From NCBI RefSeq assembly GCF_009720525.1, contig NZ_CP043930.1, forward strand, positions 5,902,001-5,966,000: DNA of 64,000 nucleotides. Direction: 5' to 3'. Positions 1-11,844 of the stretch are shown here, one piece after another. The DNA is from Gimesia benthica (GTDB taxonomy: Bacteria; Planctomycetota; Planctomycetia; Planctomycetales; Planctomycetaceae). The notes beneath the pieces are model-generated. The model ran no database searches. It had not been told where the DNA came from and was given only the letters and a program-made list of their open reading frames with translations. Both the position numbers and the translations under genes were made by a program. Position 1 is the stretch's first letter, and each line of letters starts with the position of its first letter.

Positions 1-2
1 AT

Positions 3-635
3 GCGGCACCGAGAGCTTTGACAAATCTGCTCAAGGCCCTGAACCAGAATGCGGGAATGATCGCTTCCACGAAAACGCCCAGTCTGCCGGCCAGCGATCC
101 TAATCTGATGCAGTACCCGCTGCTGTATATGCATGGCAGAAGCCAGTTCAGCCTTTCTAAAACGGAACAGTCGAACCTGAAACAGGCCCTGGATAATGGA
201 GCGGTACTGTTTGCGGACGCCTGTTGTGGTGCACAGCCGTTTGATAAAAGTTTTCGTCAGCTGATGCAGGAAATGTTTCCGACCAAACAGTTAAAACGCA
301 TTCCCGTCGATCATCCTCTGTTTTCGGAGCAGACCGGATATGATGTACGCCGCGTGCGTCGTCGCCAGATGGAGGTCAACGATGTAAACCAGCCGCTGAA
401 AGCAGAAACCCTGGTCGTTGAACCTCTGCTCGAAGGAATTGAAATTGATGGGCACCTGGCTGTGATATATAGTAAGTACGATATCAGCTGTGCCCTGGAG
501 CAGCAGGCGTCGGTCGCCTGTGCCGGTTATGTGCCTCAGGATGCAGTGAACCTGGCCTTGAATATCGTCCGTTATGCCCTGCTGCAGGATATCGCATATC
601 GGGAAGTCATGTCACAGGAAGTCGAGGCGGAATAG
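3..635 (+). CDS. DUF4159 domain protein, C-terminal part (5' end outside window)
   Basis: The reading frame is open to the left edge, so this is the C-terminal 210 or so residues of a longer protein; the TTG at 18 is only an internal codon. The visible part matches the end of the DUF4159 family: a 'YPLLYMHG' strand, then a segment with 'NGAVLFADACCG', and a final catalytic-amidotransferase-like fold. In planctomycetes such domains usually sit at the end of large secreted or membrane proteins of unknown function, often near MoxR/vWA clusters; nothing upstream can be seen here. No membrane segment is present in this part. The stop at 633-635 is followed 47 bases later by the next gene on the same strand, so the two may be co-transcribed. 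Family assignment is fairly secure; biochemical role is unknown. Confidence 0.75.
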   Translation, partial: AAPRALTNLLKALNQNAGMIASTKTPSLPASDPNLMQYPLLYMHGRSQFSLSKTEQSNLKQALDNGAVLFADACCGAQPFDKSFRQLMQEMFPTKQLKRIPVDHPLFSEQTGYDVRRVRRRQMEVNDVNQPLKAETLVVEPLLEGIEIDGHLAVIYSKYDISCALEQQASVACAGYVPQDAVNLALNIVRYALLQDIAYREVMSQEVEAE

Positions 636-682
636 TCTCAACCCCGGTTACCGCCAGTAGAGGCAACAAGTCAGGGAGAATC

Positions 683-1090
683 ATGAGCGAGCAGGAAGAG
701 CGCCAGCAGAAAATTTCACCGGGAGCCCGTCTGGTCGGGGTCGTGATTGGCTGTGTCTTTGGCGGAATTGGTCTGACTCTGATTTCTTTTCTGTGGTCTC
801 AGCCCTTCGGGGGATTCCATTCACCGCCTCTGTTTTTTCGCATTATTGGTTCGTTGATAGCAATTCCCTTTGTGATGGTAGGTGGCTTTACTGCTTACAG
901 GTCACTTACCGCCAGGGGCAGCCGTCTGACGGGTGTCAGGGCAACCCGGAAACCATCCCCTTCCAAGAAACGCAGCAGCTATGCCTGCCCGCACTGCAAT
1001 GCGCCGATTGAGGAAGATTCGGACGTTTCACCTCATGGGGATGTGAAGTGCAGTTACTGTAAAAAGTGGTTTAATATTCACAGTGACTGA
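683..1090 (+). CDS. Small membrane protein with C-terminal zinc ribbon
   Basis: A 135-residue protein with a GGGAG ribosome site five bases before the ATG. Two hydrophobic segments, roughly residues 16-38 and 50-70, suggest a membrane hairpin. The C-terminal tail is a compact zinc ribbon: 'CPHC' near residue 102 and 'CSYC' near residue 123, four cysteines placed to bind one metal. The basic linker before it is rich in Arg, Lys, Pro and Ser. Membrane hairpin plus cytosolic zinc ribbon is a common small-protein layout in planctomycetes, but no precise family is recognised. It follows the DUF4159 gene on the same strand and converges with the glycosyltransferase gene. Function unknown; the coding call is strong because of the ribosome site and ordered motifs. 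Confidence 0.7.
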   Translation: MSEQEERQQKISPGARLVGVVIGCVFGGIGLTLISFLWSQPFGGFHSPPLFFRIIGSLIAIPFVMVGGFTAYRSLTARGSRLTGVRATRKPSPSKKRSSYACPHCNAPIEEDSDVSPHGDVKCSYCKKWFNIHSD

Positions 1091-1107
1091 TCTCTGACTT
1101 GAGCGGA

Positions 1108-1923
1108 TTATGCTGCTTTGCGCTTCGACTGCGTTTCAATCTGAGTCGGCAACTGAGTGAATGGCGATTTCAGAGAAGGACGCAAATAGCGCCAGTAAAT
1201 GGTGCAGAGCTCGAAAAACGCCTTGAAAAAATCGTGAGGCTTCACTTTAGAGCCTGCCACATCCCGCCAGCTGGTCAGGGGCAATTCATAGACTGTGTCT
1301 TCCAGCTTGGGACATCCAAAGAACCGTTCCAGTTGCCGCGACCGTGCCAGCAGCTCCACATCGAAGATCCAGTTGGTGAGAAACCGTGTGGCAAACAGAC
1401 TCTGATTTTCCCGTGTAACGCGAAACAGTTTTGCGCCACACTGGGTATCATAGATGGGGAGCCGTAATACTGTCGACGCTGATGTCGCAAAGATGCGGCC
1501 CAGGTAATGCCTCAGCTGTTTTCTTTCGATCTGACGTCCCAGCAGTTTGACACGGGCACCCAGAACCATGGATCGTTCAGGCATCTGTTCCAGTTGCGCG
1601 ACAAAATCCGGAATCGATTCCAGGGGGGTAGCCAGATCTGCGTCCCAGAAACCTGCATATTCCACACCAGCTTGTAATGCCTGCTGCATTCCCTGGCGGA
1701 CCGCCTCGGCCTTTCCCTGATTGTGGGAGAGGTGTAAAACTTCAAAGTGGTCGGGATCAGCAGCATGCAAGTCATCCAGGATCAGCGCGGTGCGATCGGA
1801 ACTGCCATCGTTAACGAACAGAAAAGAGTGCTCCGGGTGCCGCGCGACGTGCTTACGGAACTGGAGGATCTCTAACCGTTTCTCTTCGTTATAACAGGGG
1901 ACGACAATAATGGCAGGTGACAT
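1108..1923 (-). CDS. Family 2 glycosyltransferase, dolichyl-phosphate glucosyltransferase-like
   Basis: A 271-residue GT2 (GT-A fold) enzyme. Visible motifs are 'VVPCYNEEKR' at residues 7-16 for nucleotide binding, 'NDGSSDRT' near 37, and 'WDADLATP' near 93, the DxD-type metal site. The later 'DTQCGAKLFR' block is typical of the DPG/DPM synthase branch that transfers a sugar from a nucleotide donor to a polyprenyl phosphate. No C-terminal transmembrane domain is visible, which fits the dolichyl-phosphate glucosyltransferase-like, membrane-peripheral type. The likely product is a polyprenyl-phosphate sugar for envelope glycan assembly; the exact donor cannot be read from sequence. It is the only gene in its transcript here, with a PQQ-propeller operon upstream on the same strand separated by a terminator. 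No strong ribosome site precedes the ATG. Confidence 0.85.
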   Translation of the reverse strand: MSPAIIVVPCYNEEKRLEILQFRKHVARHPEHSFLFVNDGSSDRTALILDDLHAADPDHFEVLHLSHNQGKAEAVRQGMQQALQAGVEYAGFWDADLATPLESIPDFVAQLEQMPERSMVLGARVKLLGRQIERKQLRHYLGRIFATSASTVLRLPIYDTQCGAKLFRVTRENQSLFATRFLTNWIFDVELLARSRQLERFFGCPKLEDTVYELPLTSWRDVAGSKVKPHDFFKAFFELCTIYWRYLRPSLKSPFTQLPTQIETQSKRKAA

Positions 1924-2091
1924 GAATGATTTGATACCCGTTTCGCCGGTTAGACAGACGTCGTTTCCAGCTGGTGAGATTGCACAGATTTGGTGAGTCC
2001 CCCCTGCCTGTCGCAGGGGCGGTGTGGGAATGGTGAGCGGGGTGTATCAAAAAAGTGAATTTATGTCAAAACCGAATTTTAGAGGCGCAAG

Positions 2092-2128
2092 AAAAAAGCA
2101 GAAGCCTTCGCGGGAAGACTTCTGCTTT
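2092..2128 (-). terminator. Rho-independent terminator of the PQQ-propeller operon
   Basis: A 10-bp perfect stem (AAAGCAGAAG at 2095-2104 with CTTCTGCTTT at 2119-2128) whose loop contains a second CTTC/GAAG pairing. Read on the minus strand it is followed by a run of six T. It lies 30 bases beyond the stop of the gene ending at 2159. Confidence 0.85.
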
Positions 2129-2158
2129 CAGAATTAAATTGATCGTCGTAACTGCTTA

Positions 2159-4035
<1,877 letters not shown>

Positions 4036-4036
<1 letters not shown>

Positions 4037-6273
4037 TATTTATCCTCAGAGACAATGACGTTATCAAAGTAAACATCGGCGAGACGGTAGAGGTAAAGCC
4101 CTGGGCTTCCCTTCTCATTCGCATGCGGATCGACAGTTTCGATGGTCCACTCTTCGGGTTCCGGTTTTTCACGAGGCCAGACTTTGCCTTTTACCGTTGC
4201 CTGTCCATCTTTGACCTCAACTTTGAGCTTCATGGTGTACCAGACATCCGGATCAGAACGGAAACGGATTTCCTTGGCCATCCGCTGGTGCGGAGCCCAA
4301 CTCTGGATTGCGAGCTTGCTCGAGTTACCTTTCAGGATCAGGTCATAACGATTTACGGTGACGCCGACACTGGCCAGCTTACGTTTCTGTTCCTTCATGA
4401 ACACGTCTGCCTGAACGGTGTAACCGTTCGGTGCCAGCTTGCTCATGTCAGAGGGGCCAAGCCAGACGCTGGCACTGGGGCGACCTTTACCCGGGCTGGC
4501 TTTCATTGCCGTGGTGCCATCCAGTTCGTTTGGCTGCAGTTTGAGGAATGCATTCACCCAACTGCCAGGTACCTGTTTCCCTTTCATACCTTCGAAGTCA
4601 TACTTCCAGGGCAGAGGTGGGAAGACACGCAGACGGGCTTCGGCAGTAGCATCACCAACCTGAACAGAGATGGTTCCTGCCGCGGGTGATTTCAGGTCAC
4701 TCGGAGTGGTGACCGACATGCCATCCACTTTCGCCTGTTCCATGCCGGGACCGGGAGTCAGTTTCCCTTCTACTTCTTTGATGAAGCGGCCGTTGGCATC
4801 GTAAGCCAGGATTTGATAATCGATCTTATCTCCCTGGGGAACTGCAATTTCATAAGGCACCAGTTGAATGGTGGCAATCTTATCCTGAACCGGTTTTTCT
4901 TCTTTGAGAGGAGGCACCGGATCGCTGCTCGGCTTCAGCGATTCGTCGCCGATACAGATAGTACGGTCACGCGTAACGAAATAGATTCGACCATTGGCAA
5001 TCGCGGGAGAGGCGTAAATCTCATCCATCCCTTTGTCGACGCGAGCCAGCAGTTGAACGTGAGACAGTTCTTCACATTTTTCGCGGCTCGGTTTGAGGAT
5101 AAAGATGTTTCCGTTGACTTCCATCACATACAGCTTACCATCTGCCCAGACCGGAGAACCTTTTCCAACGGTTCCGAGGTTGTGAGTCCAGAGCTGTTTG
5201 CCGTTCTTGCTGTCAAATGCATACATCTGACCGGTGTCGGCGACGACATACAGAATTCCGTCTTTGACAAGGACACTGGCATAGCCGGCTTTAATACCGT
5301 CGACACGCCAGACATTGCCGGTTTCGGTGATGTCGCCCCGCTTGGAAGCGTCAATGCACTGCACCCGACCGAATTCCACGTTATCGATGTTGTCTTCACC
5401 ATGGGTGATGTAGACCAGGTTCCCGTCAGCCACGGGAGAACAGTTCAATCCCCGTTTGGACATGCTGAAGCCCCACAGCTTTTCTCCGGTGCGGGCATTC
5501 ATACCGTAGCAGCCACCATCGGCATTACCGGCAATCAATTGCCGAACGCCGTCGATGACAGTCACGATGGGAGCAGAATAGTTGGTGTCGAAGGGAGCAC
5601 CACCGGGAGCGGCCGTCCAGAGCAGCTTGCCGCTCTTTTTATCGAAAGCATAGTAAGTCTGCTTTGGTGGTGGAGCAGCAGTCTTACCCCAGTTGAGTTG
5701 CAGGAAGCTGACGATCACACGATTTTCGTCAATGATGGGAGTCTGGGTTCGTCCGCCGTAACCGGAAATCTTTCCGTAGTCTTCAGACAGTGATGTTTCC
5801 CAGAGGACTTTGCCATCAGATGAGTAGCAGCGGAACAGACCACTGACAGAGTGCACATAGACGTTGCCGGTCTCCGTATCACCCACCATGCTGGCCCAGC
5901 CGACACGGGGAGAAGGGATATCGGTCTGGAAAACGTTGAACACATCTTTCCAGATTACTTTGCCGGTCTTGGCGTCCCAGCAGACGACCTGTTCCTGGGC
6001 ATTGATTTTATCTTTGGGGTCGGTGACATCGTGGTGGGTGCGACAATTCAGATAAACGCGACCATTCAATACGATGGGAGCTGACCGGCCACCGATATCA
6101 GATTTCCAGAGCACATTTTTGCCGTCGAGGGACCACTCGTCGACAAGGTTTGTTTCACGGGAGATCCCATTATGCTCCGGACCGCGCCAATGCGCCCAGT
6201 CGCCTGCAGAGGCAAGCGACGTTGTGAATAACAGCATAATGGAGCTGACAAGCACCATGTTAATTCTTCGCAT
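4036..6273 (-). CDS. Secreted PQQ-like beta-propeller protein
   Basis: A 745-residue protein with a clear signal peptide (residues 1-23, ending 'SLASA') and a GAGGA ribosome site six bases before the ATG. Residues about 25-460 are PQQ-like propeller repeats, including '[13 protein letters not shown]', the opening typical of planctomycete propellers, then '[13 protein letters not shown]', '[12 protein letters not shown]' and '[12 protein letters not shown]'. Residues about 460-570 look like an Ig-like or cadherin-like segment. The last 170 residues resemble a concanavalin-like jelly-roll domain ('[18 protein letters not shown]', ending '[16 protein letters not shown]'). It is the first gene of a two-gene operon: its stop overlaps the start of the next propeller gene by one base, so the two products are probably made in fixed ratio and act together outside the cytoplasm. 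Ligand is unknown. Confidence 0.85.
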
Positions 6274-6454
6274 AGAAGATCCTCACTGTTCTTTTATAGA
6301 ATGTGGTATCACTGATGAAGGACGACAGGTCGGCTGTCGGACCTGTGATCTCAGCTGCAAGGTGGGAGGGTTAAATCCCCTACATATAATTAATACACTA
6401 TTGAAGTTTTCGGGGTATTGCAATGGTCTAATCTGTTCTCTCATCCAGATTTAA

Positions 6455-6487
6455 AAAGAGCCTGTACCTTTATATTCGAGGCTCTTT
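6455..6487. terminator. Hairpin with T/A flanks in the hemB upstream region
   Basis: An 8-bp perfect stem (AAAGAGCC at 6455-6462, GGCTCTTT at 6480-6487). On the minus strand it is followed by a T run, so it has terminator form for leftward transcription, although no minus-strand gene lies to its right. A TATAAT hexamer follows at 6511-6516 and could be the hemB -10 element. Function is uncertain. Confidence 0.4.
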
Positions 6488-6543
6488 AGACCATAATCAG
6501 GAAATCGATCTATAATTTATAGGCATTCCCTGACTTCAAATAA

Positions 6544-7548
<1,005 letters not shown>

Positions 7549-7800
7549 ATGAATATTTGATGAGTAATCCGATTCTTTTTTCCCGGATTGCTGCTAAATT
7601 TTAAGCCTTCTGCTATAATTTTCCGCTTCGTTCTGCGCTGCTGTCAGCTGCAGGAGGAAAGCCTGATTCACTGCTGAAATCACAGCTGAGTCAAAGTTTG
7701 CTTTTTTTTCGAACTTCAGTTCAAGAATTAGTGTCAAAATTCCTTTCCATCAAACCGATATTGTGAATTTACGGATTTCTCTTACAAGTGAGGTGTTTCA

Positions 7801-9006
7801 GTGTCAGTAACGGGACATGCCAGTAGTCAGGAAACGATTGCCCTCTTCGACAAGTATGTGATCCCCAATTACGGTCGCTACCCGATCAGTCTGGTACGCG
7901 GCGAGGGGAGCTATGTCTGGGACGCGGAAGGTAACCGTTATCTCGACCTGTTTCCCGGCTGGGGCTGCAACATTCTGGGCTATTGTCCCGAACCGGTTGT
8001 CTCTGCGATTCAGGATCAGGTTTCCCGGCTGATTCATGTTCCCAACACCTGGTATACCGAAGCTCAGGGACGGTTCGCAGAATTCCTCTGTAGCCGCAGC
8101 TTTGGAAAAGCCTTCTTCTGTAACAGTGGTGCGGAAGCGAATGAAGGGGCTCTCAAGCTGGCCCGTCTGCATTATGACGGTAAGCGGCCCAAGATCATTA
8201 CCTGTGAAAACGGGTTCCACGGGCGGACTTTCGCAGCAGTTACTGCAACAGCGCAGCCCAAGTACCATGCCGGTCTGGGACCGCTGGTTGCCGGGTTCCG
8301 TTATGCTCCGTTTAATAATCTCGAAGCGATCGCCAGCCTCGTCGATGACGAAACCTGTGCGATTATGGTCGAACCGGTTCAGGGGGAAGGGGGCGTGAAT
8401 GTCCCTGATCAGGGCTATCTGGCCGGTCTGCGAAAAATCGCTGATGAAGCCAACTGCCTTTTGATCTTCGATGAAGTCCAGACCAGTATGGGACGGACCG
8501 GCACCTGGTTTGGTTATCAGCAGTGGGACGTACAACCCGACATCATGACGATGGCGAAAGGGATTGCCGGCGGTGTTGCTGCCGGGGCTCTGATTGCGAC
8601 AGAAGAGGTTGCCCCCAGCCTGCGGCCTGGAATGCACGCCAGCACTTTTGGCGGAAACCCCCTGGCGATGGCTGCCGGTCTGGCGACAGGACAGATGATC
8701 GAAGATCAGAATCTGCTGGAAAACTGCCATGCGATGTCCGACAAATTCAAGCAGTTCTTTGAACAGCTTCAGCAGGAACTTCCCATCATTCGCGAAGTCC
8801 GCGTCAAAGGGATGATGATCGGCGTCGATCTGAATATCCCCTCTGCTCCCGCCGTCGGCAAATGCATGGAACGCGGCCTGTTAATCAACGCGACGCACGA
8901 TACCGTCGTTCGACTGTTGCCGGCTCTGAATGTGACCGCCGAGCAGGTCGAGGAAGGCTGCGAACTGATCGCAACGGTCCTGCGGGAAATGGCCGAAGAG
9001 GCATAA
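7801..9006 (+). CDS. argD: Acetylornithine aminotransferase
   Basis: A 401-residue class III (fold type I) PLP aminotransferase. It moves the amino group of glutamate to N-acetylglutamate semialdehyde, giving N-acetylornithine in arginine synthesis. Visible: the N-terminal '[24 protein letters not shown]' type block (begins near residue 24), '[15 protein letters not shown]' near 103, '[12 protein letters not shown]' near 222 for the PLP pyridine contact, and the Schiff-base Lys in '[10 protein letters not shown]' near 250. The start is GTG, chosen because GAGGT lies eight bases upstream and the family aligns from there. The gene is followed after 113 bases by argF, making an arginine pair. 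Ornithine or succinylornithine transaminase are close relatives, but the argF neighbour supports argD. Confidence 0.93.
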   Translation: MSVTGHASSQETIALFDKYVIPNYGRYPISLVRGEGSYVWDAEGNRYLDLFPGWGCNILGYCPEPVVSAIQDQVSRLIHVPNTWYTEAQGRFAEFLCSRSFGKAFFCNSGAEANEGALKLARLHYDGKRPKIITCENGFHGRTFAAVTATAQPKYHAGLGPLVAGFRYAPFNNLEAIASLVDDETCAIMVEPVQGEGGVNVPDQGYLAGLRKIADEANCLLIFDEVQTSMGRTGTWFGYQQWDVQPDIMTMAKGIAGGVAAGALIATEEVAPSLRPGMHASTFGGNPLAMAAGLATGQMIEDQNLLENCHAMSDKFKQFFEQLQQELPIIREVRVKGMMIGVDLNIPSAPAVGKCMERGLLINATHDTVVRLLPALNVTAEQVEEGCELIATVLREMAEEA

Positions 9007-9045
9007 GGCCGCGGCCCCTCTCAAGCATCCATTATTCATTCACAC

Positions 9046-9084
9046 ATTCCTGTTCGAGTCTTAATTTAAGATGCGAACAGGAAT
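9046..9084 (+). terminator. Long hairpin between argD and argF
   Basis: An 11-bp perfect stem (ATTCCTGTTCG at 9046-9056, CGAACAGGAAT at 9074-9084) continued inward, after a two-base mismatch, by TCTTAA/TTAAGA. A run of five T follows shortly after at 9090-9094. It may be a terminator or an attenuating structure between the two arginine genes. Confidence 0.6.
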
Positions 9085-9119
9085 TCCTGTTTTTAAAACG
9101 TCATTAATCGAGAACTTCC

Positions 9120-10040
9120 ATGAGGCATTTAGTCACGTTAAACGATCTGGAATCGTGCGAAATAGTTGAGATCTTTGCTCAAGCACAAGAGCTCAAAGAC
9201 AAGCGTAAGCAGGGTGAACGTCCTCAGTTGCTGCAGGGTTATACGATGACCCAGCTGTTCGAAAAACCCTCGCTGCGGACCCGTCTCAGTTTTGAATCAG
9301 CCATGTGGGAGCTGGGTGGTGGTTCGAGTTTTTTCACCTGTAAAGAGGCTGGCCTCGATGGCCGTGAGTCTATAGAAGACGTGGCCCGGGTGATCGGTCG
9401 GTTTTCGGATGTGATCACTATGCGGACCTTTTCACACGAGCTGATTGAAAAATTCTCACAGCACGCAGGAACTTGTGTGATTAATGCCCTTTCCGATCTC
9501 AGTCACCCCTGCCAGGCGCTGACAGACCTGTTTACCATGCAGGAACTGCTCGGTGATCTGACACAGCAGAAACTGGTCTACGTCGGCGACGGGAATAATG
9601 TGGCGTATTCGCTGGCTAACTGTTGTGCCAAGCTGAATGTGCCGTTTGTGGTCTCATCGCCCGAAGGTTTTGAACTCTGTTCGGATCTGGTTGCGATCCT
9701 TAAGAGTAATTATCCCGGCCTGCAGCTGGAACTGGAAGCTGATCCCATGAAAGCGGTTGCCGATGCAACAGTTATCTACACGGATGTCTGGGCCAGTATG
9801 GGACAGGAAGCAGAGACCGAAAAACGCAAAAAGATTTTTGCCGATTTTCAGGTGACGGAAAGTCTGATGTCCGCAGCCGGAAAACAGTGTCGCTTCATGC
9901 ACTGCCTGCCCGCGAAACGAGGACTGGAAGTAACAGACGGGGTTGTTGACTGCGAGCAGAGCATCGTTTTCGACCAGGCGGAGAATCGCAAGCACCTTGC
10001 CAAAGGGCTGCTGGTCTGGTTGCTCAAACAGTCATCCTGA
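9120..10040 (+). CDS. argF: Ornithine carbamoyltransferase
   Basis: A 306-residue OTCase, the usual length. It makes citrulline from ornithine and carbamoyl phosphate in the cytosol. The carbamoyl-phosphate loop reads 'KPSLRTRLSFE' (residues 49-59; Leu replaces the more common Thr of STRTR), then 'HPCQALTDL' near residue 130, and 'MHCLPAKRG' near 260, which carries the catalytic Cys and ornithine-side contacts. The HCLP motif favours OTCase over N-acetyl- or succinyl-ornithine transcarbamylases. It follows argD with a hairpin between and ends at a strong terminator. No good Shine-Dalgarno is visible before the ATG, so expression could depend on a different initiation mode. Confidence 0.95.
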   Translation: MRHLVTLNDLESCEIVEIFAQAQELKDKRKQGERPQLLQGYTMTQLFEKPSLRTRLSFESAMWELGGGSSFFTCKEAGLDGRESIEDVARVIGRFSDVITMRTFSHELIEKFSQHAGTCVINALSDLSHPCQALTDLFTMQELLGDLTQQKLVYVGDGNNVAYSLANCCAKLNVPFVVSSPEGFELCSDLVAILKSNYPGLQLELEADPMKAVADATVIYTDVWASMGQEAETEKRKKIFADFQVTESLMSAAGKQCRFMHCLPAKRGLEVTDGVVDCEQSIVFDQAENRKHLAKGLLVWLLKQSS

Positions 10041-10060
10041 TGACTCGCGAAATCACAACC

Positions 10061-10089
10061 ACCCCGGTCCGGAATGACCGGGGTTTTTT
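10061..10089 (+). terminator. Rho-independent terminator of argF
   Basis: Nine-bp perfect GC-rich stem (ACCCCGGTC at 10061-10069, GACCGGGGT at 10076-10084) with a six-base loop and six T directly after. It separates argF from the convergent exporter gene, whose stop is only 15 bases away. Confidence 0.93.
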
Positions 10090-10103
10090 ATGCGCCAGGC
10101 AGC

Positions 10104-11582
10104 CTACTTCTTAAAGACTTCAGTGACGACATCCTTGTAGAAGACTTCGAACATCAACCAGGCCATGAGGAGAGTCAGAATCAGGTTCAGAGACTGGCCA
10201 CAGACATATAGAATCAGTGGCTTGCCTCCTTTGAGGAATTTCGCCAGTTCGCGGAAGTTGGTTTCCAGTCCGATGCTGATAAAGGCCAGACAGAAGAACC
10301 AGCCGCGGAAGACCTTGGACGATTCTTTCACCATGGCTGGCACCACGACATCTCCGCCGGGAAGCGAAATATACAAGAGGGAGAAGATGGCTGATGCCGC
10401 GATGAAGCCCAAAACGAATTTCGGGAAGCGATACCAGATTTCCCAGGCATCCGGTTTGATACCGGATTCTTTGCCTTCCACGCAGCTGACCCAATAGACG
10501 GCGACGCCAAATGCGGTCACGCCGATCAGGATATTCTGGATCATCTTGATGGTGACGGCGACCTGCTCTGCCTCTGGTCCCAGCAGGTTACCTGCAGCGG
10601 CGACCGCACCAGTTGCATCGATGGTCCCCCCCATCCAGGCACCACCTAAAATCGGGCTCATTCCCAGCGCCTTAATCACCGCGGGAAGTGCAATCATCAT
10701 GAAGACCGTAAACGTCAATGAAAGCCCGATGGCGAAGGAGAGCTCTTCCTTCTTGGCTTTACAGGAGGCTGCGGTGGCGATTGCAGCCGAGACACCACAC
10801 ACGGACATATCCGCGGAAATCACCATGTTCAGCGAGCGGGATTCCATTTTCAGGAACTTCTGCCCGAAAAAGTAAGTGCTGATCAGAACAACGGGTGTGA
10901 CGACCCAGGCCACATAGATACCAGGCAGGCCCAGGATGAGCAGACGGTTCAGCAGCACGCTGGCGCCCATGATGACCAGTCCTGATTTGATATATAACTC
11001 AGTTCTAAGTGCCGGCTTAATCCAGTTCGGTGTGCCAATGGTATTGCTGATCACCAGACCGATCATCAATGCCCAGAGTGCGTATTCGAGGTTATAACTT
11101 TTGATCACCGCTTGCCCGGTCAGAATATATGCCAGCGTGGCCAGCAGAAAGACCGCGACGAAACCAATGGCGAAAGGGGGGGCTTTCTGTCCCATGGCTG
11201 TGACACCAATCGAAAACACAATCAAGCTGACGAGGAAGACGACACCGATCGGCAGCAGCAGACTCGATTTCTCAGGAGGAAACAGCGAATCTACCGGGTT
11301 ATCTGTCCAGGATCCCGGTTTAGCCAGCCACGGTTTCAGAGGGCTGTGTGCACTTACCTTCTCGCCAGCAGCTTCCGCAGCTTTAACCTGTTCTGCGAAA
11401 TCGGCGGGAAGTGAAAAATACATCGCCAGAAAGCAGACTACCAGCAGCGTTCCACCGATCCAGATCGCCCACCAGTCTTCAGCCGTTCTCATTTCAGACC
11501 AGGTCGAGCGCCGGGGAGCGGCTACTACAATATCATCTTCTTGATTCTGTTCTGGATCGGGAGCGGAGGGGGTGTCTTGCAT
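10104..11582 (-). CDS. YeiH/UPF0324-family putative sulfate exporter
   Basis: A 492-residue polytopic membrane protein of the UPF0324 (YeiH, 'putative sulfate exporter') family. About eleven or twelve hydrophobic segments are spread over the length. Family signatures include '[12 protein letters not shown]' near residue 170, '[17 protein letters not shown]' near 197 and '[21 protein letters not shown]' region near 260, with Gly-rich and Cys-containing turns, and '[19 protein letters not shown]' near 310. It is longer than most homologues by an acidic cytoplasmic N-terminus (residues 1-35) and a 70-residue loop after the first membrane helix. Substrate is annotated as sulfate by tradition, not by strong experiment. 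It sits alone, convergent with argF. Confidence 0.85.
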   Translation of the reverse strand: MQDTPSAPDPEQNQEDDIVVAAPRRSTWSEMRTAEDWWAIWIGGTLLVVCFLAMYFSLPADFAEQVKAAEAAGEKVSAHSPLKPWLAKPGSWTDNPVDSLFPPEKSSLLLPIGVVFLVSLIVFSIGVTAMGQKAPPFAIGFVAVFLLATLAYILTGQAVIKSYNLEYALWALMIGLVISNTIGTPNWIKPALRTELYIKSGLVIMGASVLLNRLLILGLPGIYVAWVVTPVVLISTYFFGQKFLKMESRSLNMVISADMSVCGVSAAIATAASCKAKKEELSFAIGLSLTFTVFMMIALPAVIKALGMSPILGGAWMGGTIDATGAVAAAGNLLGPEAEQVAVTIKMIQNILIGVTAFGVAVYWVSCVEGKESGIKPDAWEIWYRFPKFVLGFIAASAIFSLLYISLPGGDVVVPAMVKESSKVFRGWFFCLAFISIGLETNFRELAKFLKGGKPLILYVCGQSLNLILTLLMAWLMFEVFYKDVVTEVFKK

Positions 11583-11781
11583 GGCAGGTCTCGGTGTCAG
11601 AGAATCGTTGTGTTTTACTGAGCAGCATGGTGCCAGCCATTGGAAATCGAAATTACCAACCGGTGGCTGTCGCCATTCCGCTCAAGTCAGCAGGAAAGCA
11701 GGGGATGGAATCGTACGGAAACGGTACGTTCACGGAATGCATCATACCTTACTAAAAAGTTCAGGAATCGAAAAGCGTTGA

Positions 11782-11826
11782 TGTATGCACGGGCCTCAAT
11801 TTCGACTCAGGGCCCCCATGCATACA
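11782..11826 (-). terminator. Imperfect hairpin downstream of the dsbD-like gene
   Basis: TGTATGCA at 11782-11789 pairs with TGCATACA at 11819-11826, and GGGCC at 11791-11795 pairs with GGCCC at 11811-11815. It lies 20-60 bases beyond the stop of the DsbD-like gene on its strand; the T tract afterwards is weak. The rest of the 262-base space up to the exporter gene shows nothing clear. Confidence 0.5.
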
Positions 11827-11844
11827 ACTCAGTGGAGAGTGAGT

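Noticed and set aside
7804-8730. A 308-codon minus-strand frame in argD
   Set aside because: Antisense of a well-known enzyme; no independent signals.
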